Of a stretch of 51,118 nt of DNA, positions 17,689 through 25,752 are shown piece by piece (the stretch's first letter is position 1; each line of letters starts with the position of its first letter). Position numbers and translations under genes: made by a program. The notes under the pieces are model-generated. The model was not told the DNA's origin. It worked only from the letters and a program-made list of their open reading frames with translations, and did no database searches. Origin of the DNA: Streptomyces rhizosphaerihabitans (GTDB taxonomy: Bacteria; Actinomycetota; Actinomycetes; Streptomycetales; Streptomycetaceae); contig NZ_JAODTZ010000058.1 of assembly GCF_025399795.1 (NCBI RefSeq), positions 1 through 51,118 of the forward strand, in the 5' to 3' direction.

Positions 17689-17892
17689 TCACACGTCGGG
17701 CTGACTGCGGTTGTCTCCGCCCCTGCTGCGGAGAAGGGTGCCCGCCTCTGTGAGGACGCGGTGGATGAATCCGTACGAACGTCCGGTGCCTTCCGCGAGC
17801 GTACGGATGGACGCCCCGCTCTCGTAGGCCTTCTTCAGGTCGGCGCCGAGCTTGTCCCGCGACTCGCCGGTGACCTTCCTCCCCTTGTCCAT
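17689..17892 (-). CDS. Small helix-turn-helix protein
   Basis: The product is 67 residues from ATG 17892, preceded by GAAGGAG. The core reads VTGESRDKLGADLKKAYESG, then SIRTLAEGTGRSYGFIHRVL, a clear helix-turn-helix, followed by a basic tail. This matches a small HTH protein found in many Streptomyces genomes whose role is not established. Confidence 0.8.
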   Translation of the reverse strand: MDKGRKVTGESRDKLGADLKKAYESGASIRTLAEGTGRSYGFIHRVLTEAGTLLRSRGGDNRSQPDV

Positions 17893-18005
17893 GAGCTGTA
17901 CTCCTTCGCCGCGTTCAGGAATAAGGATCATCCCGCACGGGTCTGGTCACGCGGGGCGGATCCGCGACTTCGGGCTGCCATGACAAGTCGCCTCAGGACG
18001 GTGCG

Positions 18006-19186
18006 TCAGTAGACGGTGCCGGGGCCGACCCAGTACAGCTCGAAGAGGTTGGTCCCGGGGGCCGCGAGGAGCACCTTCACGTCGCAGAATGCGAGCTGCG
18101 CCATGCGCGCAAGGCCTGCGAGGTCGTCAACGACGACTGGCGTCGTCTCCGCCCAGGCGCCCAGCCGCGCCGGGAGCGCCACCGCCACGACCTGGGCCGT
18201 GCCGCCCCTCTTCCTCTCGTACAGGGGCCGGCCGTCTCCGTACTTGGGCGAGGGCGCCCCGAAGAACGTGTCGAAGCCCATCGCGCCGCGCACGATCATC
18301 TCGAAGGACCACCACCATCCGGGGCCGATCCCGGTCCGCGCCCAGAACCGCTCGTACGCCGCGGCCTTCGCCTGTTTCGCCGCTTCCTGCCTCTCCCAGA
18401 GGGCGATCTCTGCCTGACGCTGTTCCTCCCAACGGGCATGCGCCGCTGCTCCTCGAGCGCCGCAGCCGCATAGGACGCCGCGGTCCAGAACACACCGCTG
18501 TAGCCCCCCGGGTGGTCTTCGTCTCAACCGTGGACATGGCCGTCCGCGCACTGGATCAAGCGGCGATCGAGGATCCACTGGACTGCGTCGTTCAGGCTGA
18601 CACTGTCGACTGCTTGCCAGCCGCTTTCCGCCTTGTAGCGGGCGATGACGCCGCGCACCGTGCGTGGGGCCTCCGAAGGACCGGTCAGATGCAGGGACGG
18701 CACCGTAGTCATCCACGGCCGCTGCCGGTCTCGGTCGTCAAACCAGCAGACCTCCACACCGTCCGCGGCGTACCGGTCGGTGCGCTCACGCACCTCACGT
18801 TCGGTGATCGGCGAGAGCTGTGCCTCCAGCGCGAAACGGCGACCGTCCGCACAGACCGCCAGCACATCAGCCCGCCACCCGCCGTGCGGAGCAGCAACCT
18901 CCAAAGCGGAGTGCCAGCCGGCAGCGCGGGCTGCGGCCGCGAGGTCGGCCTTCAGCAGTAGATGTCCCGGACTCTCTCCGGCGAGGGGACAGTCCGGAGA
19001 GCGGCGCCGATGGGCGAAGTGCCGCAGCCCCAATACAGATACCCGGGCAATCATCTGGCCTTCGCAGGCTGGACAGCGAAGAGGTGCCCGGGCCCGGTAG
19101 ATCGCCTCCCAGCTGAGGGCGCACCCCAGATCGGGGCGGGTCGCATCCAGTCTCCCCAACTCGGCATGCTGCGCGGTGAACGGCAC
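18006..19186 (-). pseudogene. Frameshifted CoiA-like protein gene
   Basis: Two frames joined through a third short one give a full-length relative of the intact gene at 46952-48244. The N-terminal part has FTAQHAELGRLD, a zinc-ribbon-like CPAC, ADVLAVCADGRRFALEAQLS and PITEREVRERTDRYA, the CoiA-like nuclease core. It hits a TGA at 18524. FWTAASYAAAALEE continues in another frame, and RWEEQRQAEIALWERQEAAK to the end in a third. The start is probably GTG 19186. CoiA-like proteins contain a restriction-endonuclease-like fold; the role in Streptomyces is unknown. Confidence 0.72.
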
Positions 19187-19297
19187 CCCTGCGCACTGCC
19201 CGCCGGATCCCCTGGGCACGCATCCAAAGCGTCCGGAAAGCGTTGAGCAGCAGTTTCTGATACTCACTCCAGTCCCCGCAGCCCCGCCGATAGGTGC

Positions 19298-19639
19298 TCA
19301 GGGTTCGATGAACGGCAGTGCGATGGCGTGCAGCTTGGTCTGGAGGTTGATATCGCTGGTGGCGACGTACCACGCGGAGCCGGGGTGCCGGGACTGCAGG
19401 AGCAGGGTCGAGGCGATGAACCGGTCGTCCGGCACGTCCAGGTCGAGCCAGTCCGGCATCGCGTCGGACTTGGGCTCGATGTACTCGAAGACGGCGTGGA
19501 CGTCGCCGGCGACCCGGACACCGAGGGTGACGTCCCCGTTGTTGCGCAGCCCCTTCAGACGCCGGTCGGCCTTCTTGGCCGCATCGCGCAGCACGTCGAT
19601 CCGGCCGGCGCGCTTCAGCTCGTCGAGCTCGCGCAGCAC
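19298..19639 (-). pseudogene. PIN-domain protein, C-terminal fragment
   Basis: The frame gives VLRELDELKRAGRIDVLRD, then VRVAGDVHAVFEYIEP, DWLDLDVPDDRFIASTLLLQ and YVATSDINLQTKLHAIALPF before the stop. This is the second half of a PIN-like ribonuclease, with the Asp pair DVPDDR and TSD at active-site positions. The N-terminal strand with the first catalytic Asp is missing: an in-frame stop lies four codons before the first residue shown. It is probably a dead toxin-like or RNase gene. Confidence 0.65.
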
Positions 19640-19991
19640 GAGTGGTCACCCATCGTAGAGGTCCTATCAGCTCTCTGGCATGGTTCCTCTCACATCCGGC
19701 GCAGGTCCTCCGACCGTCCCCGCAGCCGCATCGATCTCGGCGACCGGCAACCAGCGCGTCTGGTCCGTCACCACGGGGGGAGCGACGGACCAGACGTGGA
19801 GCCCACGATGACACAAGCCGCCTCCGGACGGCGCGACTTCACTCTCCGCGGTAGGGGCTCCAGCGGCCGAATCGGGCCAGCAGTTTCCGCGCCGCGCCCT
19901 CGTCCAGGCCCACCGCTGCCGCCACCTGCTCGGGGTCCCCGTCCTGCCGGGCCTCGCGGGCCGGCCATCACGCGGACTGCATCGCGATCAC

Positions 19992-20240
19992 CTAAAGACG
20001 GCGGGCCGCCCGCACCGCCGCCAGCGGCGACGACTTCGCCAGCGTCTCGATCTCCGCCTCCAGCTGGGCGACCAGAGCCGTGAACAGCCGACCGCTCCAC
20101 CTCGGCGGTGTGCGCATCCCAGTCCTGCACGCAGGCATCCGCCGCAACAACTCCCGGTCCTGCAGCTCCTGCTTGCCGATCACTTCCCAGTCCAGGCGCT
20201 GTTCCGGGCCGTTCCAGCCGCAGGAGCACACCGCGCGCAT
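19992..20240 (-). CDS. Small plasmid/ICE-type protein with possible compensating frameshifts
   Basis: The frame from ATG 20240 starts RAVCSCGWNGPEQRLDWEVI, with a CxC-type pair, and ends LVAQLEAEIETLAKSSPLAA with a basic tail. I remember similar small proteins from mobile Streptomyces elements. In the middle, the +1 frame (VVAADACVQDWDAHTAEVER) fits that family better than the actual frame (LLRRMPACRTGM). Two opposite indels may therefore have altered about 25 residues while keeping the ends in phase. Function unknown. Confidence 0.45.
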   Translation of the reverse strand: MRAVCSCGWNGPEQRLDWEVIGKQELQDRELLRRMPACRTGMRTPPRWSGRLFTALVAQLEAEIETLAKSSPLAAVRAARRL

Positions 20241-20383
20241 GGCTGCCCGGTTCGCCCGTCGTAGACGTTCCACTGGGATACCGACCCTCCGCCGCCACCG
20301 GAGATCATGTCGAAGAAGACAGGAGGCGGGACCGTGCCGTCGGCCAGGAGCACGGCCGACCGCTCCCGCTGTGCGGCAGCTAC

Positions 20384-20974
20384 ATGGGCGGGCACGAGTG
20401 GCGCGACATCGGCGGCTTGGTGTCGCACATCCCCGCCCCGGACACGCCCGGCATCGTCAAGGGCATCTGCCCCGCGTGCACGCGGGCCGGCCGCGGCCGG
20501 GACGACGTCGGTGACAAGCTGCCCGTCGACTACGGGCCCGCCTACTACAGCATCGGCGAGGCGCACGACGCCGGAGAGCACGCGTTCTGCGGCGACGACT
20601 GCGAGGGGCCCGGCTGCGGTCCCAGCGACTGCGGGGCGACCGCAGCCACCGCGGACATGACCTTCGGGCCGTGCATCAAGCGCGAGCGGCACAAGGACTG
20701 GCACGAAGACGCCAACGGGGCGCGGTGGACGACCCGCGGCGAGGGCTGCGGACACACGGAGGGCGAAGGGTGCGGCTGCCCGCCCGAGCCCGCCGTCAGC
20801 GTCCCCGCGGCGGCGCTGAGCGACCTCGTGCATGTGGCCCGGTGGGCAGCGTCGGAGCGGGAACGGCTGGCCGCTCAGGGGCGGCACATCGTGCTTCCCG
20901 ACGCCACCGCAGCGCGGGCGCTCGCAGCACTGGACGACGCGGGGCTACTCGATCAAGTCCCGGAAAGCGACTGA
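20384..20974 (+). CDS. Cysteine-rich hypothetical protein
   Basis: The probable start is ATG 20384, giving about 196 residues, though the frame is open upstream. The N-terminus reads GGHEWRDIGGLVSHIPAPDT. A dense series of Cys and His follows (GICPACTRAG, HAFCGDDCEGPGCGPSDCG, GCGHTEGEGCGCPPE) that probably binds metal. The C-terminal third is helical (SDLVHVARWAASERERLAAQ). Such proteins are frequent in actinobacterial phages and ICEs. Its last 22 bases overlap the 3' end of the convergent membrane-protein gene. Confidence 0.55.
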   Translation: MGGHEWRDIGGLVSHIPAPDTPGIVKGICPACTRAGRGRDDVGDKLPVDYGPAYYSIGEAHDAGEHAFCGDDCEGPGCGPSDCGATAATADMTFGPCIKRERHKDWHEDANGARWTTRGEGCGHTEGEGCGCPPEPAVSVPAAALSDLVHVARWAASERERLAAQGRHIVLPDATAARALAALDDAGLLDQVPESD

Positions 20975-21876
20975 CCGTTCACGGAGGCCTGCGCCTGCTT
21001 GGGAATGCGCTTCTGCTTCTTCTTCGGCTTCTCGCTGTCGACGGCCGGCGCAGCCACTGCGGGCTTCTCGGTCAGGCGCGAGCTGGACGCCAGAACCTCG
21101 TTGACGATCTGCTGCCGCACCGCCTGCGCGAAAGCGGGATCGGCGCTGGCTCCGGCTACAAGCCGTTCAGCGGTGAGGAAGTAGCTGTTGAGTACCGGCT
21201 GATCGAAGTACCGGTTCAGCTGACTGATCGACTCCCGGTACAGCACCATGTACGTGCTACTGAGGTAGCCGGACAGCAGTGTACTGAACGCCGCGAGAGC
21301 ACCGAGGAACCAGCGCATCTCTTCGAGCGGGACCTTCACCCCGCCGATGGCGGCGGCGACAAGCAGGACCAGCCCGACCCACATCGCCGTACGGGATGAC
21401 TTGAACGCCTTGTCCGCCTGATCGGTGACGATCTTGTGATAGTCGCCGATCTGATCCTGATTCAGTTCCATCAGGGTGTTCAGCTCCGTAGCCCTGCGCA
21501 GCTTCTCCAGAGCCTCTTTGTGGTACTGCGCCTGCGCCTTCAGCTTCGCCGCGTATCCCTTGTTCTGATTGGCCATGTACTGCCGGCGCACGACCAGGTA
21601 AGCGACGAGGGCGACGATCAGCAGGAGCCCGAGCGCAAAAGCCACCCATGGCACCCAGGAGGTGTCGAGCGGATCCTGAGTTTCCTTTGTCGCGCTTTTG
21701 CCGGAGTCACCAAGGACCGCGATAGCCCCAGACAGCCCCGCGCCAAGGGCGAGGACTGTCCCAGTCATGGCCAGTTTTTCAAGCCAGTTCTCCCGCCGGA
21801 AACCGGCCGCCTCGTCTATGAAGATCGGGTTGCTCTTAGGGCCGGGCTCTTCGTCGCTCAGATCCACTGTCTTCAT
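20953..21876 (-). CDS. Four-helix membrane protein resembling TRADD-N-associated TM proteins
   Basis: The product is 307 residues from ATG 21876, with GGGGGACGAG upstream. Hydrophobic pairs lie at about residues 36-56 and 77-96, and again at 165-185 and 190-212. Between them is a long helix with YHKEALEKLRRATELNTLME and QDQIGDYHKIVTDQADKAFK. After the last pair, YRESISQLNRYFDQPVLNSY resembles the motif of the TRADD-N-associated two-TM domain found in bacterial conflict proteins. The C-terminus is Lys-rich and disordered. The assignment is by pattern memory; a role in immunity is inferred from that family. Confidence 0.6.
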   Translation of the reverse strand: MKTVDLSDEEPGPKSNPIFIDEAAGFRRENWLEKLAMTGTVLALGAGLSGAIAVLGDSGKSATKETQDPLDTSWVPWVAFALGLLLIVALVAYLVVRRQYMANQNKGYAAKLKAQAQYHKEALEKLRRATELNTLMELNQDQIGDYHKIVTDQADKAFKSSRTAMWVGLVLLVAAAIGGVKVPLEEMRWFLGALAAFSTLLSGYLSSTYMVLYRESISQLNRYFDQPVLNSYFLTAERLVAGASADPAFAQAVRQQIVNEVLASSSRLTEKPAVAAPAVDSEKPKKKQKRIPKQAQASVNGQSLSGT

Positions 21877-21978
21877 CTCTCGTCCCCCTGCTCACGTTCA
21901 GGCCCGGCAGCCTAGCCCGCGCCACTGACAGCCGCCGGGCCTTCAACGCAACCCGCAACCCTGGAAGGCGCCTTGACC

Positions 21979-22167
21979 ATGAGAGACAGCGACGGCGTCA
22001 ACGTCGCCCCGCACGACTGGGCACGCAAGGGGTGGCGCTTCTGGCTCTGCCGCCACTGCCACGCCCCGAAGGTTCTGCACCCGCGGGCCGGCTGGGTCGT
22101 AGCCCGCGCCCTGGACGACACCATCTATCTCAGCGCGGACGCGCCCCACTTCAACGAAGGATGGTGA
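21979..22167 (+). CDS. Small CxxC protein of a mobile-element gene set
   Basis: The product is 62 residues from ATG 21979, with GGAAGG about ten bases upstream. It contains WLCRHCHAPKVLHPRAGWVV, a zinc-ribbon-like CxxC with nearby His. It is the first of several tiny overlapping genes typical of Streptomyces integrative elements and phages. Function unknown. Confidence 0.55.
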   Translation: MRDSDGVNVAPHDWARKGWRFWLCRHCHAPKVLHPRAGWVVARALDDTIYLSADAPHFNEGW

Positions 22168-22173
22168 CAGGCG

Positions 22174-22287
22174 ATGTATGACCGCCTGCGCGTCGTGTGG
22201 CTGTTCGGCAAGGCGTACTGGTGGGACCGGGAGCCGGACGGACGGCTGACCCCGGTACGCGCCGCATGGATCAAGGAGAGCGACTGA
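22174..22287 (+). CDS. Tiny protein, 37 residues
   Basis: ATG 22174 opens six bases after the previous stop, and its TGA shares bases with the next ATG (TGATG). The peptide (YDRLRVVWLFGKAYWWDREP then a short charged end) is Trp-rich. The tight overlap on both sides argues that it is real. No family is known to me. Confidence 0.5.
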   Translation: MYDRLRVVWLFGKAYWWDREPDGRLTPVRAAWIKESD

Positions 22288-22397
22288 TGTGCACCGACGG
22301 CAAGCCGCACGACACGGTGACCGTCTCCCGGCAGCTTGGTGACGGCAGTCAGATCCCCGTCCTGATCTGCCTCAAGTGCAATGCGGAGTGGTCATGA
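22287..22397 (+). CDS. Tiny CxxC protein, 36 residues
   Basis: It starts at ATG 22287, overlapping the previous stop, with AAGGAGAG upstream. It reads CTDGKPHDTVTVSRQLGDGS and ends LICLKCNAEWS, with three Cys suggesting metal binding. Its stop overlaps the next ATG (ATGA). It belongs to the same mobile-element gene string. Confidence 0.55.
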   Translation: MCTDGKPHDTVTVSRQLGDGSQIPVLICLKCNAEWS

Positions 22398-22548
22398 GCG
22401 GCGACGACGCCCGCGAGATATGGCGCCGGCTCGCGGAGGAACTGACCGCGCGCGGCTGGTACCTCGCGTCGGCTGCGGCAACGTCCAGATCGTCATCCCC
22501 GGCGACGGCGGACCGACGACCGACCAATACATAGAGGTGGTGTCGTGA
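22394..22548 (+). pseudogene. Small frameshifted gene of the same string
   Basis: From ATG 22394 the frame begins SGDDAREIWRRLAEELTARG WYLA and then loses coding character. The neighbouring frame continues CGNVQIVIPGDGGPTTDQYI to a TGA that overlaps the next GTG. A small deletion near 22470 has probably broken it. Confidence 0.5.
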
Positions 22549-22836
22549 CGATCACTGACGCACGGGGAGTCGACGTCAAGCCCGGGGCGACCGTCGTCTA
22601 CGGCTTCGGCGTCGGGCGGTCCGTCGCCATGGCGGAAGGCGTCATCGAAGAGAAGGACGGTGAGGTGTCGCTGACACCGTCGGGCCGCATCTGGGTGCGG
22701 ATCGTGCGGCGGTCGTACAGCAGCGGCACGGAGCAGCGGGTGCACGTCGCCGCTGACCGCCTGGTCGTCGTCGACGCGCTGCCGGTCAGCCCGCAGCCCA
22801 CGCAGAGAAACCGAAGAGTAATAGTCAAGACTTGTG
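22545..22836 (+). pseudogene. Small beta-rich protein, 3' end replaced by IS256
   Basis: GTG 22545 overlaps the previous stop (GTGA). About 90 residues look natural: TITDARGVDVKPGATVVYGF, then AEGVIEEKDGEVSLTPSGRI and VHVAADRLVVVDALPVSPQP. After about residue 95 the frame runs into IS256-associated sequence and continues without meaning, so the natural stop has been lost. It resembles short SH3-like proteins of phages and ICEs. It marks the left edge of the IS256 insertion. Confidence 0.55.
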
Positions 22837-22852
22837 GATGTTGGTGTGCGGT

Positions 22853-23322
22853 TCAGCGTCGGCTCTGCTGCTTCAGGCTGGTCCGGGCGGTGTTGCGGAT
22901 CCGTTTGGTGCGACCGCCGTCTGCGAGGATCTCAAGGGCGGCGGCGTTCGACGCTTCGGCCATTTTGAGTTGGAGCCAGTTTGACGACTCGAGCAAAGCG
23001 TCCGGATGCCACGGCTGCCCCAGCGTGACGGCTCGGATGAGGGACCACTCGCGCAGGCGCTGGGCCAGAAACGGATAGCGCGTCGTGGCCCGGGTCATCA
23101 TCTCGAGCCAGGACTCGTAGGCGGGTCCGGCGTGGAGTTCGGCGGCTCGGCGGTCTAGGTGTCGCAGGACGGCGGACTGGGCCATCGTCTGGACTGGGTC
23201 GGTGAGGACTTCGCGGATCTGGTCGCCTCGTCGGCCTCAGTGACCTGCTCCAGTTCGCTCAGGTAGGCCCAGAAGCGGACGTGCTCGTCCGGCTCGTCCT
23301 GCGCTGTGTCGTGGTGGTTCAC
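22853..23322 (-). pseudogene. Passenger gene coupled to the IS256 transposase (frameshifted)
   Basis: GTG 23322 overlaps the transposase stop (GTGA). The protein begins NHHDTAQDEPDEHVRFWAYL and SELEQVTEADEA. After a one-base loss near 23225 it continues DQIREVLTDPVQTMAQSAVL, then AGPAYESWLEMMTRATTRYP and LREWSLIRAVTLGQ to a basic C-terminus at 22853. With the correction it has about 155 residues and is helical. The coupling suggests it belongs to the IS. I do not know its function. Confidence 0.55.
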
Positions 23323-24255
23323 GCGGCCTGATCCTGTCGTTCGACCAGGATGCCGTTCTCGAAGCCGGCGCCGAAGCGGACCAGGGCGACGAGGGTGGGC
23401 GCCGGTGATCGCGCGCCGGCGTTCCTGGGCGGACTCGACGAGCTTGAACACCATCGCGAGGGCCGCGGCCGGACTGCCGGCGCCGCGGGTGACCTCGGTC
23501 CGCAACTTGACCGTGGAGAACGTCGACTCGATCGGGTCGGTGGTCCGCAGGTGAATCCAGTGCTCGGCCGGGAAGTCGTAGAACGCCAACAGCTCCTCGG
23601 CGTCGTCGGTGATTCTCGCGACAGCCTTCGGGAACTTCGCGCCGTAGGTCCGTACGAACGCCTCGATCGCCTTCTCCGCATGGGCGCGGTCCTCGGCGTT
23701 GCAGATCTCCTGCATCGCCCTGGTCGCGCCCGGCTGGGCGGACTTCGGCAAGGCATGCGTGACGTTCCGGGATTTGTGAACCCAGCACCTCTGCTGCCTG
23801 GCTGCGGGGAACACCTCCGCCAGGGCCCGCCACAGCCCCATCGCGCCGTCGCCGACGACGAGTTCGGGATCGCGCATGCCCCGGCGACGGCAGTCCCGCA
23901 GCAGGTCCGCCCACGACTCCGTGGACTCCCGCAGCCCCTCCGCCGGCGCGATCAACTCCTTCGTGCCGTCGAGGCGGACCCCGAGCAGGACCAGGACGCA
24001 CGAGTGGGCCTGGCCGAGGCGGACCTTGGGGTGCACACCGTCGGCCCACACGTAGACGAAGTCGCACTCCGACAGATCGCGGGCCTGGAAGACGGCATGG
24101 CCATCACTCCACTGCTTCGTCAGCCGCGTCACCGTTGCCGGCGACAGCCCGGCGGCCGAGCCGAGGAACTGCCCCAGCGCCGGAACGAAGTCCGTGGGCA
24201 CGTCAGGCCCGATGGGCAGGGTCATACGGTCACGCTCCAGCACCTCGTGGATCAC
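23319..24255 (-). pseudogene. IS256-family transposase, truncated and frameshifted
   Basis: The frame from 24255 contains FVYVWADGVHPKVRLGQAHS, ELVVGDGAMGLWRALAEVFP, QQRCWVHKSRNVTHALPKSA and EHWIHLRTTDPIESTFSTVK, the DDE core and C-terminal motifs of IS256 mutator-type transposases. At about 23400 the coding phase moves to another frame (LVALVRFGAGFENGILVERQ) that ends at 23319. Over 100 N-terminal residues are missing, because the frame begins abruptly next to the cobalamin riboswitch. It cannot move. Confidence 0.8.
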
Positions 24256-24264
24256 TTCGTGAAG

Positions 24265-24450
24265 TGCCGTGGCCGGTCTCCTGGCTTACGGGTGCGCGCG
24301 TCTTTCGTCCCGGCCTTCCCGTCCGCCCGGGGGCGAACAGTGACCATGCACAACTGGGACGGAAACTCCCCGATCACAGTGGCGAGGGCCGCTCCGGCCT
24401 GACCCCCTCGAACCACGAAGGGCTGTCACCGGTCTTCCCGAACACCACGG
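24265..24450 (-). promoter_or_regulatory. Cobalamin (B12) riboswitch, orphaned
   Basis: On the minus strand, in order: GGGAAGACCGGTGACAGCC, then the B12 box core GCCACTGTGATCGGGGAG, a paired arm (GGGCGGACGGGAAGGCC), and finally the conserved 3' motif AGCCAGGAGACCGGCC. This is the standard layout of the adenosylcobalamin riboswitch, which shuts off B12 or cobalt-transport genes when B12 is plentiful. Directly downstream, where the controlled gene should start, lies the truncated IS256 transposase. The regulated gene has therefore been lost. Confidence 0.88.
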
Positions 24451-24481
24451 CCCGTCCACCGTACGGGCGACCACTCACGCC

Positions 24482-24511
24482 TGCATACCTGCACAGCTGC
24501 GCAGGTATGCA
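24482..24511. promoter_or_regulatory. 10+10 bp inverted repeat, probable ArsR operator
   Basis: TGCATACCTG (24482-24491) and CAGGTATGCA (24502-24511) are perfect arms around a 10-base spacer. The repeat ends 32 bases before the arsR ATG and also lies upstream of the divergent riboswitch. It fits an ArsR/SmtB dimer site that controls both directions. Confidence 0.75.
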
Positions 24512-24543
24512 AGATCACACTGCCACCTGCGAGGATGCCTCCT

Positions 24544-24903
24544 ATGCATCTCGTCCCCGCCGAACGCGCCGACCGTCGCGCCATCGACGACCACCGGGTC
24601 TGCGACGCCGTCGCCGCCATCGGCGAGCCCCACCAGGTCCGCGCCTGGGCGGAGCGGTTCTCCCTTCTCTCCGATCCCGGGCGCCTCGCCCTCCTGATGG
24701 CCCTGCGCCAGGCGGGTCCGCTCGCTGTCTCGGACCTCGCCATCACGACCGGAATAAACGACCCCGCCGTATCCCAGGCCCTGCGACTCCTGCGCGCCGC
24801 CGGCGTCGTGGCGGGCGAGAAGGACGGGCGGGTGGTCCGCTACCGGATCATCGATCCGATCACCGCCGACCTGCTGAAGCACTGCGTCAGCAGGAATGAC
24901 TGA
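24544..24903 (+). CDS. ArsR/SmtB-family metal-sensing repressor
   Basis: The product is 119 residues. ATG 24544 is spaced nine bases from GAGG; an ATG at 24535 is too close to it. The winged HTH is clear: FSLLSDPGRLALLMALRQAG, then LAVSDLAITTGINDPAVSQA and LRLLRAAGVVAGEKDGRVVR. Candidate metal ligands are His2, His18, Cys21 and His30 near the N-terminus and a His-Cys pair near the C-terminus. It should bind the inverted repeat just upstream and release it with metal. The adjoining B12 riboswitch points to cobalt or nickel rather than arsenic (inference). Confidence 0.88.
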   Translation: MHLVPAERADRRAIDDHRVCDAVAAIGEPHQVRAWAERFSLLSDPGRLALLMALRQAGPLAVSDLAITTGINDPAVSQALRLLRAAGVVAGEKDGRVVRYRIIDPITADLLKHCVSRND

Positions 24904-24984
24904 GCGATGCGCCGATCAGGTGGCTGTATCCAAATCATGATCCGATGCCCTCAACCGTGAGGCTGCGAACCGTCTGCGACCGGT

Positions 24985-25752
24985 TCACCTGGTGGTCGGC
25001 AGCGGAAGAGCATCCGTGTAGCCGTTGACCGGCCGGGCGACCTTCCTGACCGAGCCGACGTCGAGCGCAGCAGAGGCGGTCGATGTACCCAGCACCCCGG
25101 CAGGGTGCCAGGTCCCCAGGACAGACACCCAGGTGTTGGCCGGCAGGGCCACAGCTCCGTACATGCGCACCTTCACGGACTGGGCGTCCGCGGCACAGCA
25201 CGAGATGATGATCCGGGTCAGATACCAGCCGCTGCCCTCTTTGTCGGGCGTGACGAATCCGGTCATCTCGACAGTGCGGCCCTTGATCGCCCGCTTACGG
25301 TCCTGCTGCACCCGGCGGGTGAAATCGGTGAGTGTGATCGGGACAGGTGAGGTCGGCGGCAGTGCGTCGAAGTGTTCCTGCTGCGTGACCTCTTGGGGCG
25401 TCTCCCGGGAGGCGGTGTACGCGCCGAGGGCGGGTGGTGCGTAGAAGAGCAGGCTCAGCACGGGAAGGAACAACAGCCAGGCGACGCGCGGGACGGAAGC
25501 GTGGCTGTGACCATGGCCGGTCTCGCCTGCGGGTTCGTGGCCATGTTGTTCGGCGTGTGCGCTGCCCTCGTCCGGCTTTCGGTGTGACCACGCCTCGGCT
25601 ACACCCAGCAGGAGCAACAGTGCTCCCGAGGCGATCAGCAATGGCCTCATGCCGGCCTTGACGTAGTTGAGATACAGGTCGGTGAAGAGGGAAGCGTGCA
25701 ACAGACCGACTCCGCCGAGGACGAGCACGACGATCTGGAAAGGCCGTTTCAC
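24985..25752 (-). CDS. TIGR03943-family permease partner (YcgQ-like)
   Basis: The product is 255 residues from GTG 25752, which overlaps the permease stop (GTGA) and has GGAGGAG upstream. Two N-terminal TM segments (FQIVVLVLGGVGLLHASLFT and LLIASGALLLLLGVAEAW) are followed by a His-rich loop (EQHGHEPAGETGHGHSHAS) and a third TM. A soluble domain follows with GRTVEMTGFVTPD and ISCCAADAQSVKVRMYG. Family members always accompany a YcgR-type permease. The His loop suggests it handles a divalent metal. Confidence 0.88.
   Translation of the reverse strand: MKRPFQIVVLVLGGVGLLHASLFTDLYLNYVKAGMRPLLIASGALLLLLGVAEAWSHRKPDEGSAHAEQHGHEPAGETGHGHSHASVPRVAWLLFLPVLSLLFYAPPALGAYTASRETPQEVTQQEHFDALPPTSPVPITLTDFTRRVQQDRKRAIKGRTVEMTGFVTPDKEGSGWYLTRIIISCCAADAQSVKVRMYGAVALPANTWVSVLGTWHPAGVLGTSTASAALDVGSVRKVARPVNGYTDALPLPTTR

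Noticed and set aside
24253..24266. CACTTCGTGAAGTG palindrome at the riboswitch/IS256 junction
   Set aside because: Could be part of the riboswitch expression platform or chance; no independent sign of an operator.
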